This document shows positions 27,941 through 36,444 of a DNA stretch of 64,000 nucleotides, one piece after another. Position numbers and translations under genes: made by a program. The stretch is from the NCBI RefSeq assembly GCF_024519455.1, contig NZ_JALJRY010000002.1, forward strand, positions 331,966 through 395,965, written 5' to 3'. The first letter of the stretch is position 1; the number at the start of each line of letters is the position of its first letter. The notes below the pieces were generated by a model that worked only from the letters and a program-made list of their open reading frames with translations, was not told the origin of the DNA and ran no database searches. Source of the DNA: Streptomyces sp. STR69. Lineage in GTDB: Bacteria; Actinomycetota; Actinomycetes; Streptomycetales; Streptomycetaceae.

Positions 27941-28466
27941 GGTCGAGGATCCGCCCGGCCCGCGCCTCCGAGCCCGGCCGCGCCGGATCGATCCGCCACA
28001 CCACGCTGAGCTGGAGCAGCACGTCCTCCGGGTCGATCCCGGACTTCAGCGAACCGTCGGCGGCCCCGGCCTTCAGGAGTACGTCGATCGCGGCCACGAA
28101 CGGCGCGAAGTACTCGTCGGCCGCGCCCCCGTCGGTCGCCGCGTGGATCACCGCGGCGACGCCGTACTTGAGCCGGCCGTAGTGGGCGACCTCGTCGAAC
28201 CAGTGCCGCAGCGCCACCAGCGGCGGATGCTCCGCGAGGTGCACGGGTGCGCGGTCGATCAGGTGCTGGATGTCGTGCCGGTACAGCTCCAGGATCAGCG
28301 CCTCCCGGGTGGGGAAGTGCCGGTAGAGCGTCCCGATGCCGACGCCCGCCTGCTTGGCGATCGCGGTGAGGGAGGCGCCGTTCGACGCGGCGATGGCCTC
28401 GCGGGCGACGGTCAGGATGCGCTCACGGTTGTCGAGGGCGTCGCGGCGGGTCGGTTTCGGGTTCAC
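27909..28466 (-). CDS. TetR-family repressor
   Basis: A 185-residue TetR regulator. The N-terminal HTH reads RERILTVAREAIAAS, SLTAIAKQAGVGIGTLYRHFPTREALI; the rest is an all-helical ligand domain (FDEVAHYGRLKYGVAAVIHAA). It is divergent from the NAD-dependent epimerase/reductase at 28600, and the 133-base gap holds two nearly identical 14-base palindromes flanking TTGACA, the expected layout for autoregulation and control of the reductase. GTG 28466 is the start; the 3' end overlaps the SDR gene by 32 bases. Confidence 0.9.
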   Translation of the reverse strand: MNPKPTRRDALDNRERILTVAREAIAASNGASLTAIAKQAGVGIGTLYRHFPTREALILELYRHDIQHLIDRAPVHLAEHPPLVALRHWFDEVAHYGRLKYGVAAVIHAATDGGAADEYFAPFVAAIDVLLKAGAADGSLKSGIDPEDVLLQLSVVWRIDPARPGSEARAGRILDLIVDGLRTTP

Positions 28467-28501
28467 GTCTGAGGGCGTCCGTCCGGTGTCGGATTGCTAA
28501 G

Positions 28502-28547
28502 CGGAGGGTCCTCCGGTACGTTGACAGGCGTACCGGAGGGGCCTCCG
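28502..28547. promoter_or_regulatory. Twin palindromic operators around a TTGACA box
   Basis: CGGAGGGTCCTCCG (28502-28515) and CGGAGGGGCCTCCG (28534-28547) are 14-base palindromes differing at one base. Between them GGTACG-TTGACAGG-CGTACC makes the entire 46 bases one large near-perfect inverted repeat centred on a -35-like TTGACA (28521-28526). This is between the TetR gene and the reductase gene and is the likely TetR target. Confidence 0.75.
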
Positions 28548-28599
28548 TTTCGCTCGCCATTCTGGCACACCCCCACCTGACACCGCAGGGAGCACCGTC

Positions 28600-29619
28600 A
28601 TGCCCGAACTCGTCCTGGTCACCGGAGGCAGCGGCTACATCGCCGGCTGGTGCATCGCGGAACTGCTGCGCCGCGGCTACGACGTCCGTACGACCGTCCG
28701 CGCCGAGGGCAAGGAGCGCGCGGTCACCGACGCCGTCGCGACCGTCGTCGACCCTGCCGGGCGGCTGGGCTTCGCCGTCGCCGACCTCACCGCCGACGAG
28801 GGCTGGGACGCCGCGCTCAAGGGCGTCGACTTCGTCCTGCACGTCGCCTCCCCGCTCGGCGCCGCCTCGGACGACCCCGAGGCGTTGATCGCGCCGGCCC
28901 GCGACGGCGCCCTGCGCGTCCTGCGCGCGGCCACCGGGGCGGGCGTACGACGCGTCGTGATGACCTCGGCCGCGAACGCCGCGAGCCCCTCGTCGTACGC
29001 CTCGGAAGGCGTCACCGACGAGACGCTGTGGACGGATCCCGACGACCCGACCCTGATCCCGTACCGCCGCTCGAAGACCCTCGCCGAGCGGGCCGCCTGG
29101 GACTTCATGAGCGGCTGCGACGGTCCGACCGAGCTGACCACGGTGCTCCCCGGCGCGGTCTTCGGGCCGGTCCTCACCACCGCGAACCTCGGCTCCGTCG
29201 GCATCATCGCGCGCATGGTGAGCGGGAAGATGCCCGGCGTCCCGCGCATCGGCCTCGAAGTCGTGGACGTCCGGGACCTGGTCGACGTCCATATCAGGGC
29301 GATGACGTCACCGGCGGCGGCCGGTCAACGCTTCCTGGCCACCGGGGAGTTCGTGTGGATGGCGGACATCGCGCGCACCCTGCGCGACGGCCTCGGCGAG
29401 CACGGCCGTACCGTCTCCACGCGCCGTCTCCCGGACTTCGCGGTCCGGCTCGCGGCCCGCTTCCGGGACCCGTCCCTGCGCGAGATCACCCCCGCGCTCG
29501 GCCGCCGCAACCGCCACAGCACCGAGAAGGCCCGCCGCGTCCTCGGCTGGGAACCGCGCCCGGCCCGGGAGGCCGTCCTCGACTGTGCCCGGAGTCTCAT
29601 CGCGCACGGGGCCGTCTAG
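28600..29619 (+). CDS. NAD(P)-dependent epimerase/reductase, dihydroflavonol-reductase-like
   Basis: A 339-residue extended SDR. The Rossmann motif LVLVTGGSGYIAGWCIAELL, the cofactor-contact HVASPLG, the Ser of MTSAANAAS and the catalytic YRRSK (Tyr and Lys) are all present; LPGAVFGPVL follows as in aldehyde/ketone reductases related to dihydroflavonol 4-reductase. It would reduce a small carbonyl compound using NADPH. GGGAG lies six to seven bases before ATG 28600. Control is probably by the divergent TetR through the twin operators in the gap. Its stop shares CTAG with the opposite ADP-ribosylglycohydrolase gene. Confidence 0.87.
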   Translation: MPELVLVTGGSGYIAGWCIAELLRRGYDVRTTVRAEGKERAVTDAVATVVDPAGRLGFAVADLTADEGWDAALKGVDFVLHVASPLGAASDDPEALIAPARDGALRVLRAATGAGVRRVVMTSAANAASPSSYASEGVTDETLWTDPDDPTLIPYRRSKTLAERAAWDFMSGCDGPTELTTVLPGAVFGPVLTTANLGSVGIIARMVSGKMPGVPRIGLEVVDVRDLVDVHIRAMTSPAAAGQRFLATGEFVWMADIARTLRDGLGEHGRTVSTRRLPDFAVRLAARFRDPSLREITPALGRRNRHSTEKARRVLGWEPRPAREAVLDCARSLIAHGAV

Positions 29620-30692
29620 TTGTCGGCGGCCTCCGCCAACTGCACGGTCCGTTCGGCCAGTTCACTGATCCGAACCCCGTCGAACCCGAACACCGCACTG
29701 CGCACGGTGTTTTCGAGGGGGTCCTTCCACTGTCCCGGGATCGCGGCGGCACCGTTGAGCACCCCGGCGACCGAACCGGCGGTCGCGCCGTTCGAGTCGG
29801 TGTCGAGGCCGCCGCGGACGGTGAGTGCGATGGTGCGGGTGAAGTCGCCGTCGCCGTAGAGGAGTCCGGCGGTGAGGACGGCCGCGTTCGGGATCGTGTG
29901 GATCCAGCCGAGCCCCGCCGTCTCCTCGGACAGTGTGGTGAGCGTGTCCTCCCAGGTCATCCGGGTCTCGTGCAGCGTGAGCACCCGGCGCACGGTGCGC
30001 GCGAGGCGGCAGCCCGGCGGGATCACGGTCAGCGCCGTGTCCAGCGCGTGCCGCACGGTCGGCGCGGTGAACGCCGCCGAGATCAGCGCGGCGGCCCACA
30101 TCGAGCCGTACACGCCGTTCCCCGTATGGGACAACACGGCGTCCCTGCGCGCCAGTTGGGCCGCGCGGCGCGGGGCGCCCGGATTGGTCCAGCCGTGGAT
30201 GTCGGCGCGGATCAGGGCACCGATCCACTCCTGGTACGGGTTGTCGTACGTCGCCGTCAGCGGCGGCTTGAGGCCGTTCGCGAGGTTGCGGTAGGCGGCC
30301 CGCTCGGCCGTGTACGTCTGGAGGTACGGGAGCCGCAGCAGCCACAGTTCGCCGACCTGCTCGGTGCTGAAGCCGAAGCCGTGGGTCTCCAGGAGGTCGA
30401 GGCCGAGAATGGCGTAGTCGACGTCGTCGTCACGGCAGCTGCCGTGGATCCGGCCGCGCACGCACCGCTGCCACTCGGGGCGCAGCTCGAAGCCGTCGTC
30501 CTCGCCGGGAGGCTCCGGCAGGTAGTCGGTGAGCGGCAGGGCGGCGGCCCGCCGGAGGTAGCGGTCGATGCGGTCGCGCGTCCACAGGTCGCCCTGCTCG
30601 ACCGGCTTGCCGAGCATGTTGCCCGCGATCCGGCCCAGCCAGCCCCCGAGGATGCGGTCCGCGAGCGTCGGCTCGGTTCGCACTGGGGTCAT
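29616..30692 (-). CDS. ADP-ribosylglycohydrolase family protein
   Basis: A 358-residue protein of the DraG/ARH fold, which removes ADP-ribose from protein or small-molecule targets with two Mg2+ ions. Family landmarks: GGWLGRIAGNMLGKPVE near the N terminus, the acidic CRDDDVDYAILGL (first metal motif) and GGLDTDSNGATAGSVAGVLNGA (second metal motif, D-x-D-S). The chosen ATG 30692 matches this N terminus; an upstream start would add 26 low-complexity residues. It converges with the reductase gene and overlaps it by 4 bases through a shared CTAG. Divergent from the glycerate kinase gene. Confidence 0.87.
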   Translation of the reverse strand: MTPVRTEPTLADRILGGWLGRIAGNMLGKPVEQGDLWTRDRIDRYLRRAAALPLTDYLPEPPGEDDGFELRPEWQRCVRGRIHGSCRDDDVDYAILGLDLLETHGFGFSTEQVGELWLLRLPYLQTYTAERAAYRNLANGLKPPLTATYDNPYQEWIGALIRADIHGWTNPGAPRRAAQLARRDAVLSHTGNGVYGSMWAAALISAAFTAPTVRHALDTALTVIPPGCRLARTVRRVLTLHETRMTWEDTLTTLSEETAGLGWIHTIPNAAVLTAGLLYGDGDFTRTIALTVRGGLDTDSNGATAGSVAGVLNGAAAIPGQWKDPLENTVRSAVFGFDGVRISELAERTVQLAEAADN

Positions 30693-30857
30693 GTTTCCGG
30701 TGTACCCGATTCCAGGCGGGGCAGTGGCACAGGGGGCGCTCAGCCCGGTCCCAGCGTTCGGGCGGGGCATGACGACGAGGGTGTCGGCCGGTTAAGGTCG
30801 CAGCGGCGCGACTGGCCCTGAAGTGTGTGAGGGCCCGTAGAGCAAGGGGAACGCAAG

Positions 30858-32009
30858 GTGGCGGACGCTGCACAGAGGGGCACCCACAGGGTGCTCATCG
30901 CCGCGGACAAGTTCAAGGGGTCGCTGACGGCCGTGCAGGTCGCCGAGCGGGTGACGGCCGGGCTGCGCCGGGTCGTCCCCGATCTGGAGGTCGCGGCGAT
31001 GCCGGTCGCCGACGGCGGCGACGGCACGGTGGACGCGGCCGTCGCGGCCGGGTTCGAGCGACGGGAGATACGGGTCGCCGGACCCCTCGGGGACGAGATC
31101 ACCGCGGCCTTCGCGGTCCGCGGCGACACGGCCGTGGTGGAGATGGCCGAGGCGAGCGGGCTGCAACGCCTGCCCAAGGGCGTCTTCGCCCCCCTCACCT
31201 CCTCGACGTACGGCTCCGGCGAACTGCTGCGGGCCGCGCTCGACGCGGGCGCGCGGACCATCGTGTTCGGCGTCGGCGGCAGCGCCACGACCGACGGCGG
31301 CGCGGGCATGCTCTCCGCGCTCGGCGCACGCTTCCTGGACGCCGACGGCGAACCGGTGCCCCCGGGCGGTGGCGGCCTGAGCGACCTGGCCTCGGCCGAC
31401 TTCTCCGGCCTCGACCCGCGCCTCGCCTCCGTCGCCCTCGTCCTCGCCAGCGACGTCGACAACCCGCTCACCGGCCCCAAGGGCGCCGCCGCGGTCTACG
31501 GCCCCCAGAAGGGCGCCGCACCGGACGACGTGGACGCCCTCGACGCGGCCCTCGGCCACTACGCGAAGATCCTGGAGGAGTCGATCGGCACCAGGGCCGC
31601 CGAGTACGCCGTCGCGCCCGGCGCAGGTGCCGCCGGCGGCATCGGCTACGGCGCCCTCCTCCTCGGCGCCCGCTTCCGCCCCGGCATCGAGGTCATGCTC
31701 GACGTCCTCGGCTTCGCCTCCGCCCTGGAGGGCGCCACCCTCGTCATCACCGGCGAGGGCTCCCTCGACGAACAGACCCTGCACGGCAAGGCCCCGGCAG
31801 GCGTAGCCGCGGCGGCCCGCGCGGAGGGCAAGGAGGTCGTCGCCGTCTGCGGCCGGCTCGCCCTGCCCCCGCAGGCCCTCGGCCACGCGGGCATCCGCCG
31901 CGCCTACCCGCTGACGGCCGTAGAACCGGACGTGGTGAAGTGCATCGCCGACGCGGGCCCGATCCTGGAGCGGGTGGCGGAGAACATCGCGCGGGACTTC
32001 CTGGTCTGA
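30858..32009 (+). CDS. glxK: Glycerate kinase (GlxK type)
   Basis: A 383-residue glycerate 2-kinase of the GarK/GlxK family, phosphorylating D-glycerate with ATP. Motifs: LIAADKFKGSLTAVQVAE, MPVADGGDGTVDA, FGVGGSATTDGGAGMLSALGA (nucleotide loop), GPKGAAAVYGPQKGA and ITGEGSLDEQTLHGKAP, all hallmarks of the family. GTG 30858 has AAGGGGA seven bases upstream. A near-perfect intrinsic terminator follows 15 bases after the stop. It would feed glycerate from glyoxylate or serine metabolism into glycolysis. Confidence 0.95.
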   Translation: MADAAQRGTHRVLIAADKFKGSLTAVQVAERVTAGLRRVVPDLEVAAMPVADGGDGTVDAAVAAGFERREIRVAGPLGDEITAAFAVRGDTAVVEMAEASGLQRLPKGVFAPLTSSTYGSGELLRAALDAGARTIVFGVGGSATTDGGAGMLSALGARFLDADGEPVPPGGGGLSDLASADFSGLDPRLASVALVLASDVDNPLTGPKGAAAVYGPQKGAAPDDVDALDAALGHYAKILEESIGTRAAEYAVAPGAGAAGGIGYGALLLGARFRPGIEVMLDVLGFASALEGATLVITGEGSLDEQTLHGKAPAGVAAAARAEGKEVVAVCGRLALPPQALGHAGIRRAYPLTAVEPDVVKCIADAGPILERVAENIARDFLV

Positions 32010-32024
32010 GCGCCCGAGGAACGC

Positions 32025-32064
32025 CGAAGGGCCCCGAGCCAAGTGGCTCGGGGCCCTTCGTTTT
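32025..32064 (+). terminator. Intrinsic terminator of the glycerate kinase gene
   Basis: CGAAGGGCCCCGAGCC (32025-32040) and GGCTCGGGGCCCTTCG (32045-32060) form a perfect 16-bp stem with an AAGT loop, followed by TTTT. It also faces the convergent pssA gene (stop 32080). Confidence 0.92.
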
Positions 32065-32079
32065 CGTCTGCTACGACCG

Positions 32080-32934
32080 CTACGGCTGCGCTGCTCGCGC
32101 CTCACGCCGGTTGCCGCGGAAGTTGTTCACCCGCCGGGCCGTCGCGAACAGCGGGATCACCGCGCCCATGACCAACTGGAGCGCGCAGCCCGTCTGCAGG
32201 AGCAGTTGACCGCCCGGGGCATCGAACGCCCAGGATGCCAACAGGCCCATCGACAGGACGATCCAGGCAAGCATCGCGACCGCGAGGCGACCGCGCGGCT
32301 TCGGGTACTCGACCCGGCTCACCATCAGCCAGGCGGTGCCCAGGATCGCCATGAGCGTGGCCACGAAGGGCAGCTCAAGGAGCACGATCGAGACCACCGT
32401 CAGCGCGCCGAACGGGGAGGGCATGCCCTGGAACATGCCGTTCGGCGGGGTCACGCACGAGAAGCGGGCGAGTCTCAGCACCACCGCCAGCAGCACCACG
32501 ATCGCACCGACCGCGGCCACTCTCTGGTGCGCGTCGTCCGCGACCATGCCGTAGACGAGGACGAAGTACGCCGGCGCGAGGCCGAAGCTGATCAGGTCCG
32601 ACAGGTTGTCCAGCTCCGCGCCCATGGGGGAGGAGCGCAGCTTGCGGGCGACGAGGCCGTCGAAGAGGTCGAAGACCGCCGCGCACAGCATCAGGATGAC
32701 CGCGGTGGCCGCGCTGTGGCGGGCCATGCCGGTCGACTCGTCGTTGCCCGTCAGGTGCGGGATCAGGATGCCGGTGGTGGTGAAGTACACCGCCATGAAG
32801 CCGCAGGTGGCGTTGCCGAGGGTGAGGGTGTCCGCTATTGAGAGGCGGAGAGAAAGAGGCATCTCCTCCTCGTCGTCCACCTCGTCCGCCTCGGGCACCC
32901 AGCCCGCCTGTGTCTCCGGATCAATCACGGTCAA
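32080..32934 (-). CDS. pssA: CDP-diacylglycerol-serine O-phosphatidyltransferase
   Basis: A 284-residue membrane enzyme that makes phosphatidylserine from CDP-diacylglycerol and L-serine. The CDP-alcohol phosphotransferase motif is complete: DLFDGLVAR...G...DNLSD (D-x2-DG-x2-AR...G-x3-D-x3-D). Six to eight hydrophobic segments follow an acidic N-terminal tail (EADEVDDEEEMP). It overlaps the psd gene upstream by 14 bases, so the synthase and decarboxylase are made from one transcript, in the order psd-pssA, as is usual in actinobacteria. Confidence 0.94.
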   Translation of the reverse strand: MTVIDPETQAGWVPEADEVDDEEEMPLSLRLSIADTLTLGNATCGFMAVYFTTTGILIPHLTGNDESTGMARHSAATAVILMLCAAVFDLFDGLVARKLRSSPMGAELDNLSDLISFGLAPAYFVLVYGMVADDAHQRVAAVGAIVVLLAVVLRLARFSCVTPPNGMFQGMPSPFGALTVVSIVLLELPFVATLMAILGTAWLMVSRVEYPKPRGRLAVAMLAWIVLSMGLLASWAFDAPGGQLLLQTGCALQLVMGAVIPLFATARRVNNFRGNRREARAAQP

Positions 32935-33577
32935 TGCGAGTCACCCCAGCCACCGTCTTCTGACCGACCTCAACGTCCACCTCGACACCCTCGGGGAGGT
33001 AGATGTCGACACGCGAACCGAAGCGGATCAGTCCGATGCGCTCGCCCTGCTCGACCTTCGTGCCCTGCGGGACGTAGGGGACGATGCGGCGGGCGACGGC
33101 GCCGGCGATCTGGATCATCTCGATGTCACCGAGCTCGGTGTCGAAGTGCCAGACGACCCGCTCGTTGTTCTCGCTCTCCTTGTTGAACGCGGGAACGAAA
33201 CCGCCCGGGATGTGCTCGACCGATGTCACCGTGCCGGAGAGCGGCGCGCGGTTGACGTGGACGTTCAGCGGGCTCATGAAGATGGCGACGCGGGTGCGAC
33301 CGTCCTTCCACGGCATGATGCTCTGCACCACACCGTCGGCGGGCGAGATGACCCGGCCCCGGGTGATCTCGCGCTCGGGGTCGCGGAAGAACCACAGCAT
33401 GCCCGCCGCGAGCGCGGTGGCGGGAACGGCCACGGCCTTGGCGGCGCCGGACTTGCGCGCACGTACCAGGCTGAGGGCTGCGGTGGCGACGGTCGGCAGG
33501 AGCCACGGCGATGCTCCGCGCGCGAGGCGTACGCCTGCCAGGCTGTCGCGTGGTGCAGAGGTTTGGCTGTGGGGCAT
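32921..33577 (-). CDS. psd: Phosphatidylserine decarboxylase proenzyme
   Basis: A 218-residue short-form decarboxylase that turns phosphatidylserine into phosphatidylethanolamine. The self-cleavage site is RFGSRVDIYLP: cleavage between Gly and Ser creates the pyruvoyl group. Other landmarks are LWFFRDPER, ISPADGVVQS, IFMSPLNVHVNRAP and the hydrophobic N-terminal anchor (PWLLPTVATAALSLV, VPATALAAGML). ATG 33577 has GAAGG six bases upstream. It overlaps pssA by 14 bases. The short form is typical of actinobacteria. Confidence 0.94.
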   Translation of the reverse strand: MPHSQTSAPRDSLAGVRLARGASPWLLPTVATAALSLVRARKSGAAKAVAVPATALAAGMLWFFRDPEREITRGRVISPADGVVQSIMPWKDGRTRVAIFMSPLNVHVNRAPLSGTVTSVEHIPGGFVPAFNKESENNERVVWHFDTELGDIEMIQIAGAVARRIVPYVPQGTKVEQGERIGLIRFGSRVDIYLPEGVEVDVEVGQKTVAGVTRIDRD

Positions 33578-33702
33578 GGATGACCTTCGTAGCGGATGAT
33601 GCCGCACTGTAACGGGGGACGGCGGCTTTCCCGGGATCGTACCGGTCGTGGGCCACAACTGGCTAAGCCAGCAAGTCGAGTCGGCGGCCGAAGAGCGTTG
33701 AC

Positions 33703-33735
33703 GGGGTGTGATCTTCTTCTCGAAGAAAACACCCC
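33703..33735 (-). terminator. Stem-loop ending the ethylmalonyl-CoA operon
   Basis: GGGGTGT (33703-33709) and ACACCCC (33729-33735) with an inner TTCTT/AAGAA pair form a hairpin 11 bases after the stop of the last gene (33747). It lies in the 169-base gap before psd, which is on the same strand. Confidence 0.7.
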
Positions 33736-33746
33736 GAAACGGACAA

Positions 33747-34952
33747 TCAGCCCTGGAATCGATACTCTTCGAGCAACCTGCGCCCGATGATCATTTTCTG
33801 GATTTCGGCGGTACCTTCGCCGATCAACAGCATCGGCGCCTCGCGGTAAAGGCGTTCGATCTCGTACTCCTTGGAGAATCCGTACCCGCCGTGGATCCGG
33901 AAGGCGTCCTCCACGACCTCCTTGCAGTACTCGGAGGCGAGGTACTTCGCCATCCCTGCCTCAAGGTCGTTTCGTTCGCCGGAGTCCTTTTTGCGTGCCG
34001 CATTTACCATCATCGCATGGGCGGCCTCGACCTTGGTCGCCATCTCCGCCAGCTTGAACTGGATCGCCTGGTGCTGGGCGATCGGCTTCCCGAATGTGTG
34101 ACGCTGCTGCGCGTACGAGACGCCCAGCTCGAAGGCACGCTGAGCGACGCCGCAGCCACGCGCCGCCACATTCACGCGGCCCACCTCGACTCCGTCCATC
34201 ATTTGGTAAAAACCTCGGCCGGTCTCCCCGCCGAGCACGCGGTCGGCCGGAATGCGCAGACCATCCATGATCAACTCGGTGGTGTCGACGCCCTTGTAGC
34301 CCATCTTGTCGATCTTCCCGGGAATGGTGAGACCGGGCCGGACCTCCCCGAAACCGGGCTCCTTCTCCACCAGGAACGTCGTCATCGACTTGTGCGGCGC
34401 GGTGCCCTCCGGGTGCCCTTCGTCACTGCGCACCAGGACGGCCACGAGCGAGGACGTACCGCCGTTCGTCAGCCACATCTTCTGACCGGTCAGGACGTAC
34501 TCGTCACCGTCCTTGACCGCCTTGGACGTGATCGCGGAGACGTCGGATCCCAGGGCCGGCTCGGACATCGAGAAAGCGCCCCGGATCTCACCCAGCGCCA
34601 TCTTCGGCAGGAAGTGGTCCTTCTGCTCCTGCGTGCCGTGCTGCTTGAGCATGTACGCCACGATGAAGTGGGTGTTGACGATCCCGGAGACCGACATCCA
34701 GCCGCGCGCGATCTCCTCCACGCACAGGGCGTATGTCAGCAACGACTCGCCCAGGCCGCCGTACTCCTCCGGGATCATCAGGCCGAACAGGCCCAACTCC
34801 TTGAGCCCGTCCACGATTTGCTGCGGATACTCGTCGCGGTGCTCCAGCTCGGTGGCGACCGGGAGGATCTCCTTGTCCACGAAGTCGCGGACGGTGGACA
34901 GGATTTCCCGCTGGACGTCCGTGAGACCGGCGGTCTGGGCGAGTCGCGCCAT
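33747..34952 (-). CDS. Acyl-CoA dehydrogenase, probable methylsuccinyl-CoA dehydrogenase
   Basis: A 401-residue FAD-dependent acyl-CoA dehydrogenase. Family motifs are clear: IPEEYGGLG, GAFSMSEPALGSDVS (FAD/acyl loop), GQKMWLTNGG, QQRHTFGKPIAQHQ, RIHGGYGFSKEYEIERLYRE and IGEGTAEIQKMIIGR, where the Glu of EGT is the catalytic base. As the last gene of the ccr-meaA operon it most likely oxidises methylsuccinyl-CoA to mesaconyl-CoA, the step after ethylmalonyl-CoA mutase. It lacks the long N-terminal extension of the Rhodobacter enzyme. AGGAGAA lies six bases before ATG 34952; the gap to the hydratase gene is 2 bases. Confidence 0.85.
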   Translation of the reverse strand: MARLAQTAGLTDVQREILSTVRDFVDKEILPVATELEHRDEYPQQIVDGLKELGLFGLMIPEEYGGLGESLLTYALCVEEIARGWMSVSGIVNTHFIVAYMLKQHGTQEQKDHFLPKMALGEIRGAFSMSEPALGSDVSAITSKAVKDGDEYVLTGQKMWLTNGGTSSLVAVLVRSDEGHPEGTAPHKSMTTFLVEKEPGFGEVRPGLTIPGKIDKMGYKGVDTTELIMDGLRIPADRVLGGETGRGFYQMMDGVEVGRVNVAARGCGVAQRAFELGVSYAQQRHTFGKPIAQHQAIQFKLAEMATKVEAAHAMMVNAARKKDSGERNDLEAGMAKYLASEYCKEVVEDAFRIHGGYGFSKEYEIERLYREAPMLLIGEGTAEIQKMIIGRRLLEEYRFQG

Positions 34953-34954
34953 GG

Positions 34955-35467
34955 CTACTTCTCCTGCTCCTTGAGCCGGGGGCGGCCGGGCTGCTCGCCG
35001 CCGCGCTCCTTGATGTACGTCTCGGTCGGCACCATCACCTTGCGGCGGAACACACAGACCAGCGTGCCGTCCTGCTTGTAGCCCTTGGTCTCCACGTAGA
35101 CGATCCCGCGGTCGTTCTTCGACCTGGAGGGCGTCTTGTCGAGGACCGTCGTCTCGCCGTAGATCGTGTCCCCGTGGAAGGTCGGCGCCACGTGCTTCAG
35201 CGACTCGATCTCCAGGTTGGCGATCGCCTTGCCCGACACGTCCGGCACCGACATGCCCAGCAGCAGCGAGTAGATGTAGTTGCCGACCACCACGTTCTTG
35301 CCGAAGTCCGTTGTGTTCTCGGCGTAGTTGGCGTCCATGTGGAGCGGGTGGTGGTTCATGGTCAGGAGACAGAAGAGGTGGTCGTCGTACTCCGTGACCG
35401 TCTTCCCGGGCCAGTGCTTGTAGACCGCGCCGACCTCGAACTCCTCGTAGGTGCGTCCGAACTGCAT
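34955..35467 (-). CDS. MaoC-like hydratase, probable mesaconyl-CoA hydratase
   Basis: A 170-residue single hot-dog-fold MaoC protein. The N terminus has FEVGAVYKHWPGKTVTEYDDHLFCLLTMNHHPLHMDANY (written in parts: TVTEYDDHLF, MNHHPLHMDA), with the Asp/His pair of the hydratase motif; VVVGNYIYSLLLGMS follows. In this operon it should hydrate mesaconyl-CoA to beta-methylmalyl-CoA, which the next enzyme cleaves. Single-domain length contrasts with the double hot-dog Mch of alphaproteobacteria. Two bases separate its stop from the dehydrogenase start, five bases from the lyase gene. Confidence 0.85.
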   Translation of the reverse strand: MQFGRTYEEFEVGAVYKHWPGKTVTEYDDHLFCLLTMNHHPLHMDANYAENTTDFGKNVVVGNYIYSLLLGMSVPDVSGKAIANLEIESLKHVAPTFHGDTIYGETTVLDKTPSRSKNDRGIVYVETKGYKQDGTLVCVFRRKVMVPTETYIKERGGEQPGRPRLKEQEK

Positions 35468-35472
35468 GGTGC

Positions 35473-36444
35473 TCAGGCCTCCGGGGCTTCGAACGTGGAC
35501 GTGCGCTGCATACCGGCGGCCCGGCCCTTGCCCGAGATGACCAGCGCCATCTTGCGGCTGGCCTCGTCGATCATCTCGTCGCCGAGCATCGCCGAGCCCT
35601 TCTTGCCGCCGGCCTCGGACGTGTAGTAGTCGTACGCGTCCAGGATCAACTCGGCGTGGTCGAAGTCCTCCTGGGACGGCGAGAAGATCTCGTTGGACGC
35701 CTCGACCTGGCCCGGGTGCAGCACCCACTTGCCGTCGAAGCCGAGCGCGGCGGCCCGCTGGGCGACCGCGCGGTAGCCGTCGATGTTGCGGATCTGGAGG
35801 TAAGGGCCGTCGATCGCCTGGAGGTTGTTGGCGCGGGCGGCCATCAGGATCTTCATCAGGATGTAGTGGTAGGCGTCCGCCGGGTAGCCGGGCGGCTGCT
35901 CGCCCACGACCAACGACTTCATGTTGATCGACGCCATGAAGTCGGCCGGTCCGAAGATGATCGTCTCGACACGTTGACTGGCTTGAGCGATCGCATTGAC
36001 GTTGTTGAGTCCCTGCGCGTTCTCGATCTGCGCCTCGATACCGATCTTGCCGACCTCGAAGCCCATCGTCTTCTCGATCTGTGTCAACAGCAGATCCAGG
36101 GCCACGACCTGCTGGGCGTCCTGCACCTTCGGCAGCATGATGCAGTCGAGGTTCTGGCCCGCGCCCTCGACCACGGTCACGACATCGCGGTACGTCCACT
36201 CGGTCGTCCAGTCGTTGACGCGCACGACCCTCGTCTTGCCCGTCCAGTCGCCCTCGTTGAGGAACTTGACGATGGTGTGCCGCGCGTCGGGCTTGGCCAG
36301 CGGCGCGCACGCGTCCTCCAGGTCCAGGAAGACCTGGTCGGCCGGGAGACCCTGCGCCTTCTCCAGGAAGCGCGGGTTGCTGCCCGGGACCGCGAGACAG
36401 GAGCGCCGCGGGCGGAGCCGGTTGACGGGGGCGGGCGTGGTCAT
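35473..36444 (-). CDS. mcl: Malyl-CoA / beta-methylmalyl-CoA lyase
   Basis: A 323-residue HpcH/HpaI-type TIM-barrel lyase of the CitE-like group. Landmarks: LRPRRSCLAVPGSNPRFLEKA, VFLDLEDACAP (acidic metal/CoA motif), RVNDW, IMLPKV, the metal-binding Glu in IGIEAQIENAQGL, FGPADFMAS (Asp) and KWVLHPGQVEASNEIFSPS. It cleaves beta-methylmalyl-CoA to glyoxylate and propionyl-CoA. It overlaps meaA by 4 bases (ATGA), and GGAGG lies seven bases before ATG 36444. Context with ccr and meaA makes the assignment strong. Confidence 0.92.
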   Translation of the reverse strand: MTTPAPVNRLRPRRSCLAVPGSNPRFLEKAQGLPADQVFLDLEDACAPLAKPDARHTIVKFLNEGDWTGKTRVVRVNDWTTEWTYRDVVTVVEGAGQNLDCIMLPKVQDAQQVVALDLLLTQIEKTMGFEVGKIGIEAQIENAQGLNNVNAIAQASQRVETIIFGPADFMASINMKSLVVGEQPPGYPADAYHYILMKILMAARANNLQAIDGPYLQIRNIDGYRAVAQRAAALGFDGKWVLHPGQVEASNEIFSPSQEDFDHAELILDAYDYYTSEAGGKKGSAMLGDEMIDEASRKMALVISGKGRAAGMQRTSTFEAPEA

